From positions 1 through 34,175 of the forward strand of contig DCGU01000092.1 in the NCBI GenBank assembly GCA_002315325.1: DNA of 34,175 nucleotides, read 5' to 3'. This stretch comes from Clostridiales bacterium UBA1770. Its GTDB lineage: Bacteria > Bacillota > Clostridia > Oscillospirales > CAG-272. The position numbers and the translations under genes were made by a program. Of the stretch, positions 1 through 7,687 are shown piece after piece. The notes under the pieces were generated by a model. The model saw only the letters and a program-made list of their open reading frames with translations. It had not been told where the DNA came from and searched no databases. Position 1 is the stretch's first letter; each line of letters starts with the position of its first letter.

Positions 1-194
1 CAACTTCATTTTACAATCTACAATTTTCTTTATTTTAACACAAAAAAGGCGTTTTGAAAAGTTGTTTTTACACGGGAAGGGGGATGTGTATATTGTTGTT
101 CATAATTTGTTCATAATTTTATTATATAATACATCGACTGTCATACTTTATATGATTGTTTATTTTGACTCACAGAATTGCGGAGGATTCGATT
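1..194. other. AT-rich upstream region of the foldase gene
   Basis: No gene is visible here. The stretch is AT-rich and holds the promoter region of the first gene (a TATAAT at 125-130 preceded by an 11-bp tandem repeat) and the GGAGG ribosome binding site at 182-186. The left end is cut by the window, so what precedes it is unknown. Confidence 0.6.
98..130 (+). promoter_or_regulatory. Promoter region with 11-bp tandem repeat for the foldase-lipid kinase operon
   Basis: A perfect -10 TATAAT lies at 125-130, but no good -35 sits 16-18 bp upstream. Instead the unit GTTCATAATTT occurs twice in tandem (98-108 and 109-119), one helical turn apart and ending just before the -10. This layout fits activation by a response regulator that binds direct repeats (OmpR/PhoB family), which is an inference. 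A start near 137 would leave a leader of about 58 nt. Confidence 0.5.
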
Positions 195-1265
195 TTGGCT
201 GGTAAAACGAAAGAAAAACAGAGCCCGGTTGCGCAGTGCGTAAAAAAGACGGGGGACTTTGTTAAGAAAAATAAGGCGTTGGTCATCGGTGTTGCCGTCG
301 TGCTGGTGCTGTGCATCGCGGGGGCCGTCATCGCTTCTGTCGTTGCCAACGGCGTTCGTCCGATTAAACAAACCGACCTGGAAAAAACGGTTGTCGGTAA
401 AGTCGGCGAATTTGACGTGCAGTATGAAGAGCTGCGGTATCTTGCCTGCAATATGGCCGTCAGCATGTACATGAACAACGAGGACCTGAACTGGAGCGAT
501 GAAAAGGCACAGCAGGAACTGCAGGATTACGTCCACGCTGCCATTACTTACAACTACGCTATTTTGTCCCTGTGCCGTGAGGTCGGGCTTGAACTTGGCG
601 AAAAGGCAATTACCGATGCCGTACAGGACGAAATCGAGGCAATGGTTGACGATGAATGCAACGGTAAGATGAGTGAATACCGTACCATGATGGAAAAGAA
701 CTACCTGACCGACCATTACGTTCGTTTCTGCTATGAGGTGGACCTTCTGACCAACGAACTGTTCAACGTCTATGCCAAGGATTTGGAACTTTTTGACTAC
801 GATACGGCTGCCGATTTTATGGCGCACGCCATTGAAGACGGCAAATTGTACCGCACGATTCACGTCGTGATTTCCGGTGACGATGCCGAGGCAAAGGCAA
901 ACGAATGCTACGCCGAACTGGAAAACGGTGCCGATTTCGATGCGATGGTCGGCAAATACAGCCAGGATTATGAAATGGGCGTGGACGGTTACTACTTCAC
1001 GCACGGTGAAATGCTGGAAAGCTATGAAAATGCCGCTGCCGCTTTGGCAATCGGTGAATACAGTGCCGTCACGCAGTGCGGTGACGATTATTATATCATC
1101 AAACGTTTGGCACCGCAGGAAGAATTCGTGCTCAACAATCTTGATGAAATGTTTAAATATTATCAGTATTCCGAAATGAATGCCGTGATTGCCGACCGCC
1201 AGGCCGAACTGACGTTTGAACCGAGCGAATTCGGTGCCGGTTTGAAGTATTGGACGCTGTATTAA
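195..1265 (+). CDS. Membrane-anchored parvulin-type peptidyl-prolyl isomerase (SurA/PrsA-like foldase)
   Basis: Probably an extracytoplasmic folding factor that isomerises proline bonds in secreted proteins. The 356-residue product has a short basic cytoplasmic end, one hydrophobic segment at about residues 28-50 with no lipobox, a helical chaperone-like region, and a parvulin-type (PPIC) domain at about 220-305, recognisable from HVVISGDD, the ADFDAMVGKYSQD stretch and the following GYYFTHGEM. I chose the TTG at 195 because GGAGG (182-186) lies 8 nt upstream. The frame is open from a TTG at 156, but that codon has no ribosome binding site. The lipid kinase gene follows after 29 nt and is probably co-transcribed. 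The family is clear; whether the isomerase is active, or the protein acts only as a chaperone, is not. Confidence 0.8.
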   Translation: MAGKTKEKQSPVAQCVKKTGDFVKKNKALVIGVAVVLVLCIAGAVIASVVANGVRPIKQTDLEKTVVGKVGEFDVQYEELRYLACNMAVSMYMNNEDLNWSDEKAQQELQDYVHAAITYNYAILSLCREVGLELGEKAITDAVQDEIEAMVDDECNGKMSEYRTMMEKNYLTDHYVRFCYEVDLLTNELFNVYAKDLELFDYDTAADFMAHAIEDGKLYRTIHVVISGDDAEAKANECYAELENGADFDAMVGKYSQDYEMGVDGYYFTHGEMLESYENAAAALAIGEYSAVTQCGDDYYIIKRLAPQEEFVLNNLDEMFKYYQYSEMNAVIADRQAELTFEPSEFGAGLKYWTLY

Positions 1266-1294
1266 CGGATTCGCATTACAGAACGGGAATACAC

Positions 1295-2215
1295 ATGAAA
1301 CATTACTTTTTGGTCAATCCCGCAGCCGGTCAAAAGGACAGCAGCTCGGAAATCGGTGATACCATCACCCGTGTGTGTACGGAACGCGGCGTCGATTTCG
1401 AAGTGCACGTAACGCAGGGGAACGGCGATACGACTGCTTTCGTGCGTGCACACGCCGATGAAGGCGACGTTCGCTTTTATGCCTGCGGCGGTGACGGAAC
1501 GGTTTGCGACGTTGTCAACGGTGCTGCAGGACACAGCGGTGCGCAGGTGGCCGTCATTCCGTGCGGAACCGGCAACGATTTTGTCAAGAATTTTACGAAT
1601 ACCCAAAACTTTTTGGATATCAACGCCCAGTTGGACGGTACACCGATCATGATTGATTTGCTGAAATTGGATGATCTGTACGTTGCCAATATGGTGAATA
1701 TCGGTTTTGACTGTGAGGTTGTCAGCAAGACGTCGCAACTCAAACGGCACGCCTGGGTACCGCGCGGCATGGCCTACCTGCTCGGTGTGTTAGTGACTTT
1801 GATAAGAAAGCCCGGCGTTAAAGCGGATATTGCCGTGGATGACGGGGATTTTCAACCCTGTGCCTATTTGCTGACGGCCATTGCCAACGGGTCCTGGTGC
1901 GGGGGCGGGTATTTCAATGCGCCCCATGCGAGTCTTTGCGACGGACAGATGGACGGCATCTTTATTGATGACGTTTCACGTCTGAAGTTTCTTTCCCTGC
2001 AGGGAGAGTACAAAGCGGGCACGTATGAAAACGGCAAAGCCGGGGCAATTGTTCATGGATTCAAATGTCATAAACTGCAGATGCGTTTCCCCGCTGCGCA
2101 GAATATTTGCATCGACGGTGAGATCGTTGCCAAAAACGAATTTACTTTGACGGTGGCATCCAATGCGCTGCAGCTGTCCGTTCCCGCGGGCTCGCAGATG
2201 ATTGAAAAACACTGA
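1295..2215 (+). CDS. Diacylglycerol kinase family lipid kinase (DgkB/YegS type)
   Basis: A soluble or peripheral lipid kinase of the DAGK catalytic family, which phosphorylates diacylglycerol or a related lipid with ATP. In Gram-positive bacteria the DgkB branch recycles diacylglycerol released during lipoteichoic acid synthesis. The 306-residue product shows the N-terminal NPAAG motif (residues 8-12), the nucleotide-binding GGDGT motif (65-69), GTGNDF (91-96) and a C-terminal beta-sandwich half with a GGGYFNAP segment, all in the usual order and at the usual length of about 300. The ATG at 1295 starts directly at the conserved MKHYFLVNPAAG; the open frame runs upstream but overlaps the preceding gene. 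Its lipid substrate cannot be read from sequence. Transcription ends at the hairpin at 2245-2290. Confidence 0.88.
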   Translation: MKHYFLVNPAAGQKDSSSEIGDTITRVCTERGVDFEVHVTQGNGDTTAFVRAHADEGDVRFYACGGDGTVCDVVNGAAGHSGAQVAVIPCGTGNDFVKNFTNTQNFLDINAQLDGTPIMIDLLKLDDLYVANMVNIGFDCEVVSKTSQLKRHAWVPRGMAYLLGVLVTLIRKPGVKADIAVDDGDFQPCAYLLTAIANGSWCGGGYFNAPHASLCDGQMDGIFIDDVSRLKFLSLQGEYKAGTYENGKAGAIVHGFKCHKLQMRFPAAQNICIDGEIVAKNEFTLTVASNALQLSVPAGSQMIEKH

Positions 2216-2244
2216 TTTATTTTCCCAAACGCACGCATAAAACG

Positions 2245-2290
2245 AAACGGAGCGGCGCTGAAAACATTGGTTTTCAGCGCCGCTCCGTTT
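2245..2290. terminator. Bidirectional intrinsic terminator between lipid kinase and pepD
   Basis: A perfect 21-bp inverted repeat (2245-2265 and 2270-2290) with a 4-nt loop ATTG. The GC-rich core is flanked by A-runs on the left and T-runs on the right, so it can stop both the rightward kinase transcript and the leftward pepD transcript. The two genes converge here. Confidence 0.95.
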
Positions 2291-2320
2291 TAACAATCGA
2301 TTTTGGGAATGTCGAATCGC

Positions 2321-3742
2321 TTACAGATTTTTCAAAACTTCCAGCAAATAATGCCACGTCCGCGCTGCCGAAGCCAATGATAAGCTTTCACGCGGGGTGT
2401 GAATGTCGTACATGTTCGGGCCCATTGAAATGCAGTCGAGGTCCTCCCACATATTGCAGAACAGACCGCATTCCAAGCCGGCATGGATGGTTTGCACTTT
2501 CGGCAATTTCCCGTAACAGGTTTCAAATGCATGACACATGACGTCGCGCAGACGGGAGTCCTGTTTAAATTCCCAACCGGGATACAGGCCGCCGACCTGT
2601 GCCGTGGCTCTGGCTGCGTCGGCGCAGCTTTCTATCACGCGCAAAAGGGCATCGCGTTCCGCATTGATGGAGGAACGGACCGATATCGTGATTTGCACCG
2701 AGTCTTTGTCAATTTTTAAAATGCCGAGGTTGAGCGACGTTTGTACCAACGAGGCATCATATGCGCTCATGGCCTGTACACCGTTGGGTAACTGCGCCAA
2801 CAAGTCAAGAAAACGCCCGGTGGAAACGTCATCCAACGCGTCTGCTTCGTCGTCGGTTTCGCTCTGCCAAATGAAACGCAGGTCTTTGTCGGCGGGGTAA
2901 AGCTTCTTTTCATCGATTTCAAGGGCGGCAAGCGTTTCGGCGACAAAGGCGTCGTCATCCTGCAGAAGGAACACGGCGCATGCCTGCCGCGGAATGGCGT
3001 TGTCTTTCGTGCCGCCTTCCATGGACAAAAGGGCAAATCCTTCGTGCTTGGCCAACAGCCGCAGCGCATCGGCCAAAACGTAGTCGGCATTGGCGTGTCC
3101 CATATTGATTTCCGTCCCGGAATGACCGCCGGGGAGACCTGTCACACGTAGGGAATACCGTTTCCCGGCACAATGTTCACGGGTAATCGGCATGCGCAGC
3201 AGTATGTGTGCGCCGCCGGCACAACCGGCCAACAGGATGCCTTCTTCTTCCGAATCCATATTGATCAGCGTTCTGCCGGTAATCAGGGCGGGATCCAGCG
3301 CATTGGCACCGATCATACCGATTTCCTCGTCCGTGGTCAAAAGAACCTCCAGGGCAGGGTGTTCAATCGAATCGTCGGCCAAAATAGCCAGCGCATAGGC
3401 AACCGCAATGCCGTCGTCACCGCCGAGCGTTGTGCCCTTGGCGTACAGTTTGTCACCGTCAAAACACAGGCAAAGCGGCTCTTGCGTCATATCGATGGGA
3501 CAGTCGGCGTCTTTTTCACAAACCATATCCAAATGGCCCTGCAGCACAACGGTCGGATGGTCTTCATAGCCCTCTGATGCGGGCTTGCGGATCACCACGT
3601 TGTTGTATTCGTCCTGCGCACAATCGAGACCGTGCGCTTTGGCAAAAGCAACGCAAAAGTCGCTGACGTCGCGGGTCTGCCCCGAACCGTGCGGAATGGC
3701 ACACAGGGCACGAAAGTAAGTTAAATAAGCGGGTTCGTTCAT
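2321..3742 (-). CDS. pepD: Aminoacyl-histidine dipeptidase (Xaa-His dipeptidase, M20 family)
   Basis: A cytosolic di-zinc dipeptidase of the M20C/PepD branch that hydrolyses dipeptides, classically Xaa-His. The 473-residue product is full length. Metal and catalytic motifs are in place: H70-x-D72 in GHLDMVCEKD, D110 in GGDDG, the E139-E140 pair in LLTTDEEIG, MDSEEEG, the dimerisation-lid start PGGHSGTEIN, and the last histidine in the MYDIHTPRES segment near the C-terminus. The ATG at 3742 has an AAAGGA ribosome binding site at 3751-3756. It is a single gene with its own promoter at 3781-3809, converges on the lipid kinase and diverges from murC. Peptide specificity beyond the family assignment is an inference. 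Confidence 0.93.
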   Translation of the reverse strand: MNEPAYLTYFRALCAIPHGSGQTRDVSDFCVAFAKAHGLDCAQDEYNNVVIRKPASEGYEDHPTVVLQGHLDMVCEKDADCPIDMTQEPLCLCFDGDKLYAKGTTLGGDDGIAVAYALAILADDSIEHPALEVLLTTDEEIGMIGANALDPALITGRTLINMDSEEEGILLAGCAGGAHILLRMPITREHCAGKRYSLRVTGLPGGHSGTEINMGHANADYVLADALRLLAKHEGFALLSMEGGTKDNAIPRQACAVFLLQDDDAFVAETLAALEIDEKKLYPADKDLRFIWQSETDDEADALDDVSTGRFLDLLAQLPNGVQAMSAYDASLVQTSLNLGILKIDKDSVQITISVRSSINAERDALLRVIESCADAARATAQVGGLYPGWEFKQDSRLRDVMCHAFETCYGKLPKVQTIHAGLECGLFCNMWEDLDCISMGPNMYDIHTPRESLSLASAARTWHYLLEVLKNL

Positions 3743-3780
3743 GTCGTCTATCCTTTTTTTGAGTTTTGTTTCTGCCGCTT

Positions 3781-3809
3781 AGTATAACACAAAACGGCGG
3801 GGGATGCAA
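3781..3809 (-). promoter_or_regulatory. pepD promoter
   Basis: Read on the minus strand: -35 TTGCAT (3809-3804), a 17-bp spacer, and -10 TATACT (3786-3781). The predicted start lies about 30 nt upstream of the pepD ATG. Confidence 0.8.
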
Positions 3810-3810
3810 T

Positions 3811-3850
3811 AGATAAAAAAATAAAAAAACGGCACCTAAAGACGCCGTTT
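3811..3850 (-). terminator. Leftward terminator between the pepD and murC promoters
   Basis: The stem AAACGGC/GCCGTTT (3827-3833 with 3844-3850, loop 10 nt) is followed on the minus strand by an almost uninterrupted T-run (3826-3817). It therefore works leftward only. It lies upstream of the pepD promoter and only 4 bp from the murC -35, so it belongs to neither gene's end and would insulate pepD from leftward transcription. Confidence 0.6.
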
Positions 3851-3853
3851 CTG

Positions 3854-3882
3854 TTGCACTTTTGATTTTTTTATGATATACT
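3854..3882 (+). promoter_or_regulatory. murC promoter
   Basis: -35 TTGCAC (3854-3859), a 17-bp spacer, and extended -10 TGA-TATACT (TATACT at 3877-3882). The predicted start near 3889 coincides with the first base of a hairpin. Confidence 0.85.
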
Positions 3883-3888
3883 ATGTGT

Positions 3889-3970
3889 AGTATTCCAAGA
3901 TGGAATACGGCACAACCTGTTGTGTTCCACTGCCAGTATCGTTCCCCGTGCAGGGGAACGGGAACGGAGC
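3889..3970 (+). promoter_or_regulatory. Structured 5' leader of murC with three successive hairpins
   Basis: Three small inverted repeats follow one another in the leader: GTATTCC/GGAATAC (3890-3896 with 3902-3908), CACAA/TTGTG (3911-3915 with 3920-3924) and GTTCCCC/GGGGAAC (3941-3947 with 3953-3959). The GGAG at 3966-3969 lies just after the third. None is followed by a T-run, so they are not terminators. They may affect stability or translation, and I recognise no known riboswitch family. Confidence 0.5.
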
Positions 3971-3982
3971 TTTTTCGGTACT

Positions 3983-5389
3983 ATGTCTTCCTTCAATACG
4001 AGTTTCGGCCCCCGGGAAATATCCGGTTTTATGCAGCCGGGAGCTGCTGTTTACTTTATCGGCATCGGCGGTATCAATATGTCGTCTCTCGCCATGTTGA
4101 CAAAACTGCACGGGTTCAAAACGGGCGGATCCGATCATACCGAAACGGCTTTGACGGAAAAGCTTGTGCGTGCCGGTATCGAGGTGCACTATTCGCACAA
4201 CGCTGCACATCTGCAGGGGTATTCGGTCGTCGTTTTCACCGTGGCGATTCCGGCGGACAACCCCGAACTTGTCGAAGCGCACCGCCGCGGGTTACCCTGC
4301 GTTTCCCGCGCCGATTATCTCGGTTGGGTGATGACGGCGTATGAAAACCGATTGGGTATTTGCGGCATGCACGGCAAAAGCACCTGCACGTCTATGTGCG
4401 CACAGGTGTTCTGCGAGGCAGGGAAGGACCCGACGGTGGTTTCGGGCGCCGAAATGGACCTGATGAACGGTGCGTACCGCATCGGTGACAGTGACCGTCG
4501 TTATTTTCTGTTTGAAGCCTGCGAATATATGGACTCATTTTTGAGTTTTTGCCCCAATGCCGCCGTTATTTTGAATCTTGAAATGGACCACGTGGATTAT
4601 TTCCATTCCAAGGATCAAATCACGGCCTCGTTTGCCCGTTTTGCTCAATTGACGCAAAACGCCGGCGGCCCGATTATCTTTAACGGCGACGACCCGTGGG
4701 TGCTGGAAGCCGTCAGGGACTGCACCGGTGCTGCGGTGAGTTTCGGCCTGCGTGAAAGCAACGATTACTATGCCGTTGACGTTTGTCGGGAAAACGGATT
4801 TTCTTCCTTTACCATTATGGAAGACGGACGGGAACTTTGCCGCGTTTGCCTGCACGTGCCCGGCGACCACAACGTATTCAATGCGCTCGGTGCTGCCGCC
4901 GCTGCCCGATTGTACGGTATTCCGGGCGACGTCATCGGCAGGGCTCTGTCTGCGTTTTCCGGTGCCAAACGCCGTATGGAATATAAGGGAACCTGGAACG
5001 GCGTGACGGTGTATGACGATTACGGTCATCACCCGACCGAGGTCTCTACGACATTGCGCGCCGCCCGCAATATGGGTTTTAAACGGGTGATTTGCGTGTA
5101 TCAACCGCATACGTACAGTAGGACGTTCGGTCTTTACAGTAAGTTTGTGAAGGCGTTCGGCGATGCCGACGTTGTGCTGATGGTGGACATCTACGCTGCG
5201 CGTGAAGCCAATACGTTCGGCGTCTCCTCCGAGCGTCTTGCAGCGGATATCGGCGATAAGGCCCATTGGACGCCGACGATTGAAGATGCCGCCGCATACC
5301 TTTTGGAAAATGCCAAACCCGGCGATTTGATTTTAGTCATGGGCGCCGGTAACGTGAACAAAATATTTACGTTGATGGATTTAAAATAA
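3983..5389 (+). CDS. murC: UDP-N-acetylmuramate--L-alanine ligase
   Basis: A cytosolic Mur ligase that adds the first amino acid, L-alanine, to UDP-MurNAc using ATP in peptidoglycan precursor synthesis. The 468-residue product has the N-terminal UDP-binding glycine motif (GIGGINMSS, where G is more usual at the N position), the ATP P-loop GMHGKS at about residues 128-133 (GTHGKT in most homologues), EACEYMDSF and LNLEMDHVDYF in the central domain, and YDDYGHHPTE and YQPHTYSRT in the C-terminal domain. The two motif substitutions are conservative. The ATG at 3983 has GGAG 13 nt upstream, which is rather long; the frame stays open upstream to 3920. A GH36 gene follows 32 nt downstream with no terminator between. 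Confidence 0.93.
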   Translation: MSSFNTSFGPREISGFMQPGAAVYFIGIGGINMSSLAMLTKLHGFKTGGSDHTETALTEKLVRAGIEVHYSHNAAHLQGYSVVVFTVAIPADNPELVEAHRRGLPCVSRADYLGWVMTAYENRLGICGMHGKSTCTSMCAQVFCEAGKDPTVVSGAEMDLMNGAYRIGDSDRRYFLFEACEYMDSFLSFCPNAAVILNLEMDHVDYFHSKDQITASFARFAQLTQNAGGPIIFNGDDPWVLEAVRDCTGAAVSFGLRESNDYYAVDVCRENGFSSFTIMEDGRELCRVCLHVPGDHNVFNALGAAAAARLYGIPGDVIGRALSAFSGAKRRMEYKGTWNGVTVYDDYGHHPTEVSTTLRAARNMGFKRVICVYQPHTYSRTFGLYSKFVKAFGDADVVLMVDIYAAREANTFGVSSERLAADIGDKAHWTPTIEDAAAYLLENAKPGDLILVMGAGNVNKIFTLMDLK

Positions 5390-5421
5390 AATAAACAATA
5401 CAAGAAAGGGAACTGAGTAAA

Positions 5422-7590
5422 ATGATCACGATTGACAAAGCGACAAAAACCTTTACTTTGCAGACCCGCAATTCCTGCTACATTATGCAGGTGCTGAACG
5501 ACAGATACTTGGTGCACAAGTATTACGGAAAAAAGACCAAAAAGCCGCAGGTGGCCGAATTGCAGAGCCCGCGCGGTTTTGACCCCATTGAAAGTACGAT
5601 TACCGGTCCCCGCGGCGGGTTCTCCCCCGACTGCAACCTGTTGGAATTCCCGTTTTTCGATAACGGCGACTTCCGCACTTCTGCCTTAAAACTGCGCAAT
5701 GCAGACGGTAACTGCAGCACGTCTTTCATCTATTACGGCCACAAACGTATGCACGGCCGCCGCGATATTCCCGGTATCCCCTGTGCCGCCGCCGACAAAA
5801 AGACAACCACCCTGCGTATCGATATGCAGGACGAATACAGCAAGTGCCTTTTGCACCTGTATTACACCGTTTTCCCGAAAGAAAACGTGATTACCCGCTA
5901 CTTCGTACTTGAAAACAAAGGCAGCGAATCCGTCAAGATTGAAAAGGCCATGAGCTTGGCATTGGATATGCCCTCGGCCGATTACGATATTATCACGCTG
6001 CCCGGCTATCATTGCAAAGAACGTCAGATTCAGCGCCGCCCGCTGTTTATCGGTAACCAGTCCGTTATGAGCCGCCGCGGTGCTTCCAGCCACCACTATA
6101 ATCCTTTCGTCTGCATTTGCGGCAAAAAGACCAATGAACTCAAGGGCGATGCCTACGGATTCAACTTCGTTTGGTCCGGTAACTTCCTGTCCGAAGTTGA
6201 GGTGGACCAGTACAACCACACCCGCGTGCAGTTGGGTTTGGGCGAAGAAAACTTCAGCTGGCTGCTGGAAAAAGGGCAGAGCTTTACGTCTCCCGAGGCC
6301 GTGATGACCTTTACCAATAAGGGCTTGGGTCAGATGTCCCGTAACTTCCACGACTTTATCCGCAACCGCATTATGCCGCGCGATACCATGGAGCATCGTC
6401 CCGTCGTTTTGAACACTTGGGAAGCTTCCTACTTTGATATCGACGAGGATAAACTGCTGACCTTTGCCGATTCCTGCAAAGAAACCGGTATCGATATGCT
6501 GGTTATGGACGACGGCTGGTTCGGTGCGCGCGACAACGATAACGCCGCACTCGGCGACTGGACGGTCAGCAAGAAGAAATTTAAGAACGGCCTCGGCGCC
6601 TTTGTCGACGCCGTGAAGTCCCGCGGTATCCAATTCGGTATTTGGATTGAGCCGGAAATGGTCAATCCCGACAGTGATCTTTATCGCGCACATCCCGATT
6701 GGGCACTGCACGCCGGCAACCGTCCCCGTTTGGAAAGCCGCAACCAGCTCGTTTTGGATATGTGCAACCCCGAAGTGCTTGATTACCTGAAAAAGAGCTT
6801 CAGCGAAACCTTCAAGGGCGTTGCCATTGACTATATCAAATGGGATATGAACCGCCACATGTGCGGCGTCGGTTCTCCTGTGCTCCCGCCCGAGCGTCAG
6901 GATGAGGTGCCGTTCCGCTATATGCTGGGTGTGTACGATCTCTATCGCTGGTTCCGCGAAACCTATCCCAACGTCATGATTGAAAACTGCAGCGGCGGCG
7001 GCGGTCGTTACGATATCGCTATGATGAAGTACTGCACGCAGATTTGGACGAGCGACAACACCAGACCCGAACCGAGAGAGTATATTCAGTGCGGCTCCAC
7101 GCTGGCTTACCCGGCCTGCATGATGAGCTGTCACGTATCCAACCCGGATCGCATCTGCGAAGATCCCCGTGAACTCAATTTCCGCTTCCGTGTGGCAACG
7201 AACGGTATGCTCGGCTACGAAATGGATATGCCCGGCACGACCGATGCTGTACGGGAAACCATTGCCAAACAGATTGCCGAATATAAGACGTACGAACATT
7301 TGATTAAGAAGGGTGATTTGTACCGTTTGTTCTCTCCGTTTGATACGCCTTATTACGCCTATTACTTTATCAGCAAGGATCACCGTGAAATCCTGTTCAC
7401 GTTCCTGCAGTGCCATTCCACCGCACCCAAGCATTTGGTTTGCAAACTGCACGGCGCCATCAAGGATAAAGTGTATATCGAGCAGAAGACCGGTAAGGCA
7501 TATGCCGGCGGTCAGCTGATTCAGGGTATTGAAATTATGTCCGCACAGGGTGAAAACTCTGCCATGACGTTGTATTTCAAGACGAAATAA
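5422..7590 (+). CDS. Alpha-galactosidase, glycoside hydrolase family 36
   Basis: Hydrolyses terminal alpha-galactosyl residues from oligosaccharides such as melibiose and raffinose. There is no signal peptide, so it acts in the cytoplasm on imported sugars. The 722-residue product has the usual GH36 order and length: an N-terminal beta-sandwich to about 320, a TIM barrel to about 650, then a C-terminal beta domain. The nucleophile is D475 in KWDMNR and the acid/base is D545 in QIWTSDNTR. Their 70-residue spacing equals that of characterised Geobacillus GH36 enzymes (D478/D548). SGGGGRYD, typical of the family, lies between them. The ribosome binding site AAAGGGA precedes the ATG at 5422. It is downstream of murC with no visible promoter of its own, and ends at the terminator at 7601-7626. 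Exact substrates are not determined. Confidence 0.93.
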   Translation: MITIDKATKTFTLQTRNSCYIMQVLNDRYLVHKYYGKKTKKPQVAELQSPRGFDPIESTITGPRGGFSPDCNLLEFPFFDNGDFRTSALKLRNADGNCSTSFIYYGHKRMHGRRDIPGIPCAAADKKTTTLRIDMQDEYSKCLLHLYYTVFPKENVITRYFVLENKGSESVKIEKAMSLALDMPSADYDIITLPGYHCKERQIQRRPLFIGNQSVMSRRGASSHHYNPFVCICGKKTNELKGDAYGFNFVWSGNFLSEVEVDQYNHTRVQLGLGEENFSWLLEKGQSFTSPEAVMTFTNKGLGQMSRNFHDFIRNRIMPRDTMEHRPVVLNTWEASYFDIDEDKLLTFADSCKETGIDMLVMDDGWFGARDNDNAALGDWTVSKKKFKNGLGAFVDAVKSRGIQFGIWIEPEMVNPDSDLYRAHPDWALHAGNRPRLESRNQLVLDMCNPEVLDYLKKSFSETFKGVAIDYIKWDMNRHMCGVGSPVLPPERQDEVPFRYMLGVYDLYRWFRETYPNVMIENCSGGGGRYDIAMMKYCTQIWTSDNTRPEPREYIQCGSTLAYPACMMSCHVSNPDRICEDPRELNFRFRVATNGMLGYEMDMPGTTDAVRETIAKQIAEYKTYEHLIKKGDLYRLFSPFDTPYYAYYFISKDHREILFTFLQCHSTAPKHLVCKLHGAIKDKVYIEQKTGKAYAGGQLIQGIEIMSAQGENSAMTLYFKTK

Positions 7591-7600
7591 AACCAATAAA

Positions 7601-7626
7601 AAAGGAACCTCGCGCGAGGTTCCTTT
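7601..7626. terminator. Bidirectional intrinsic terminator between alpha-galactosidase and methyltransferase genes
   Basis: An 11-bp palindrome arm pair (7601-7611 and 7616-7626) around a GCGC loop, with an A-run before and T-run after. It serves the rightward GH36 gene and the leftward methyltransferase gene, which converge here. Confidence 0.92.
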
Positions 7627-7687
7627 TTTATTGCCGCAAGAAAAACGTACGACAGGGCATTGCCCCAAAAGAGGGGAAGGCTTCCGT

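Noticed and set aside
156..194. TTG at 156 as start of the foldase gene
   Set aside because: There is no ribosome binding site before it, while the TTG at 195 has GGAGG 8 nt upstream and begins just before the membrane anchor.
3889..3970. A T-box or known riboswitch before murC
   Set aside because: The leader is too short for a T-box, has no T-box core sequence and no terminator; only simple hairpins are visible.
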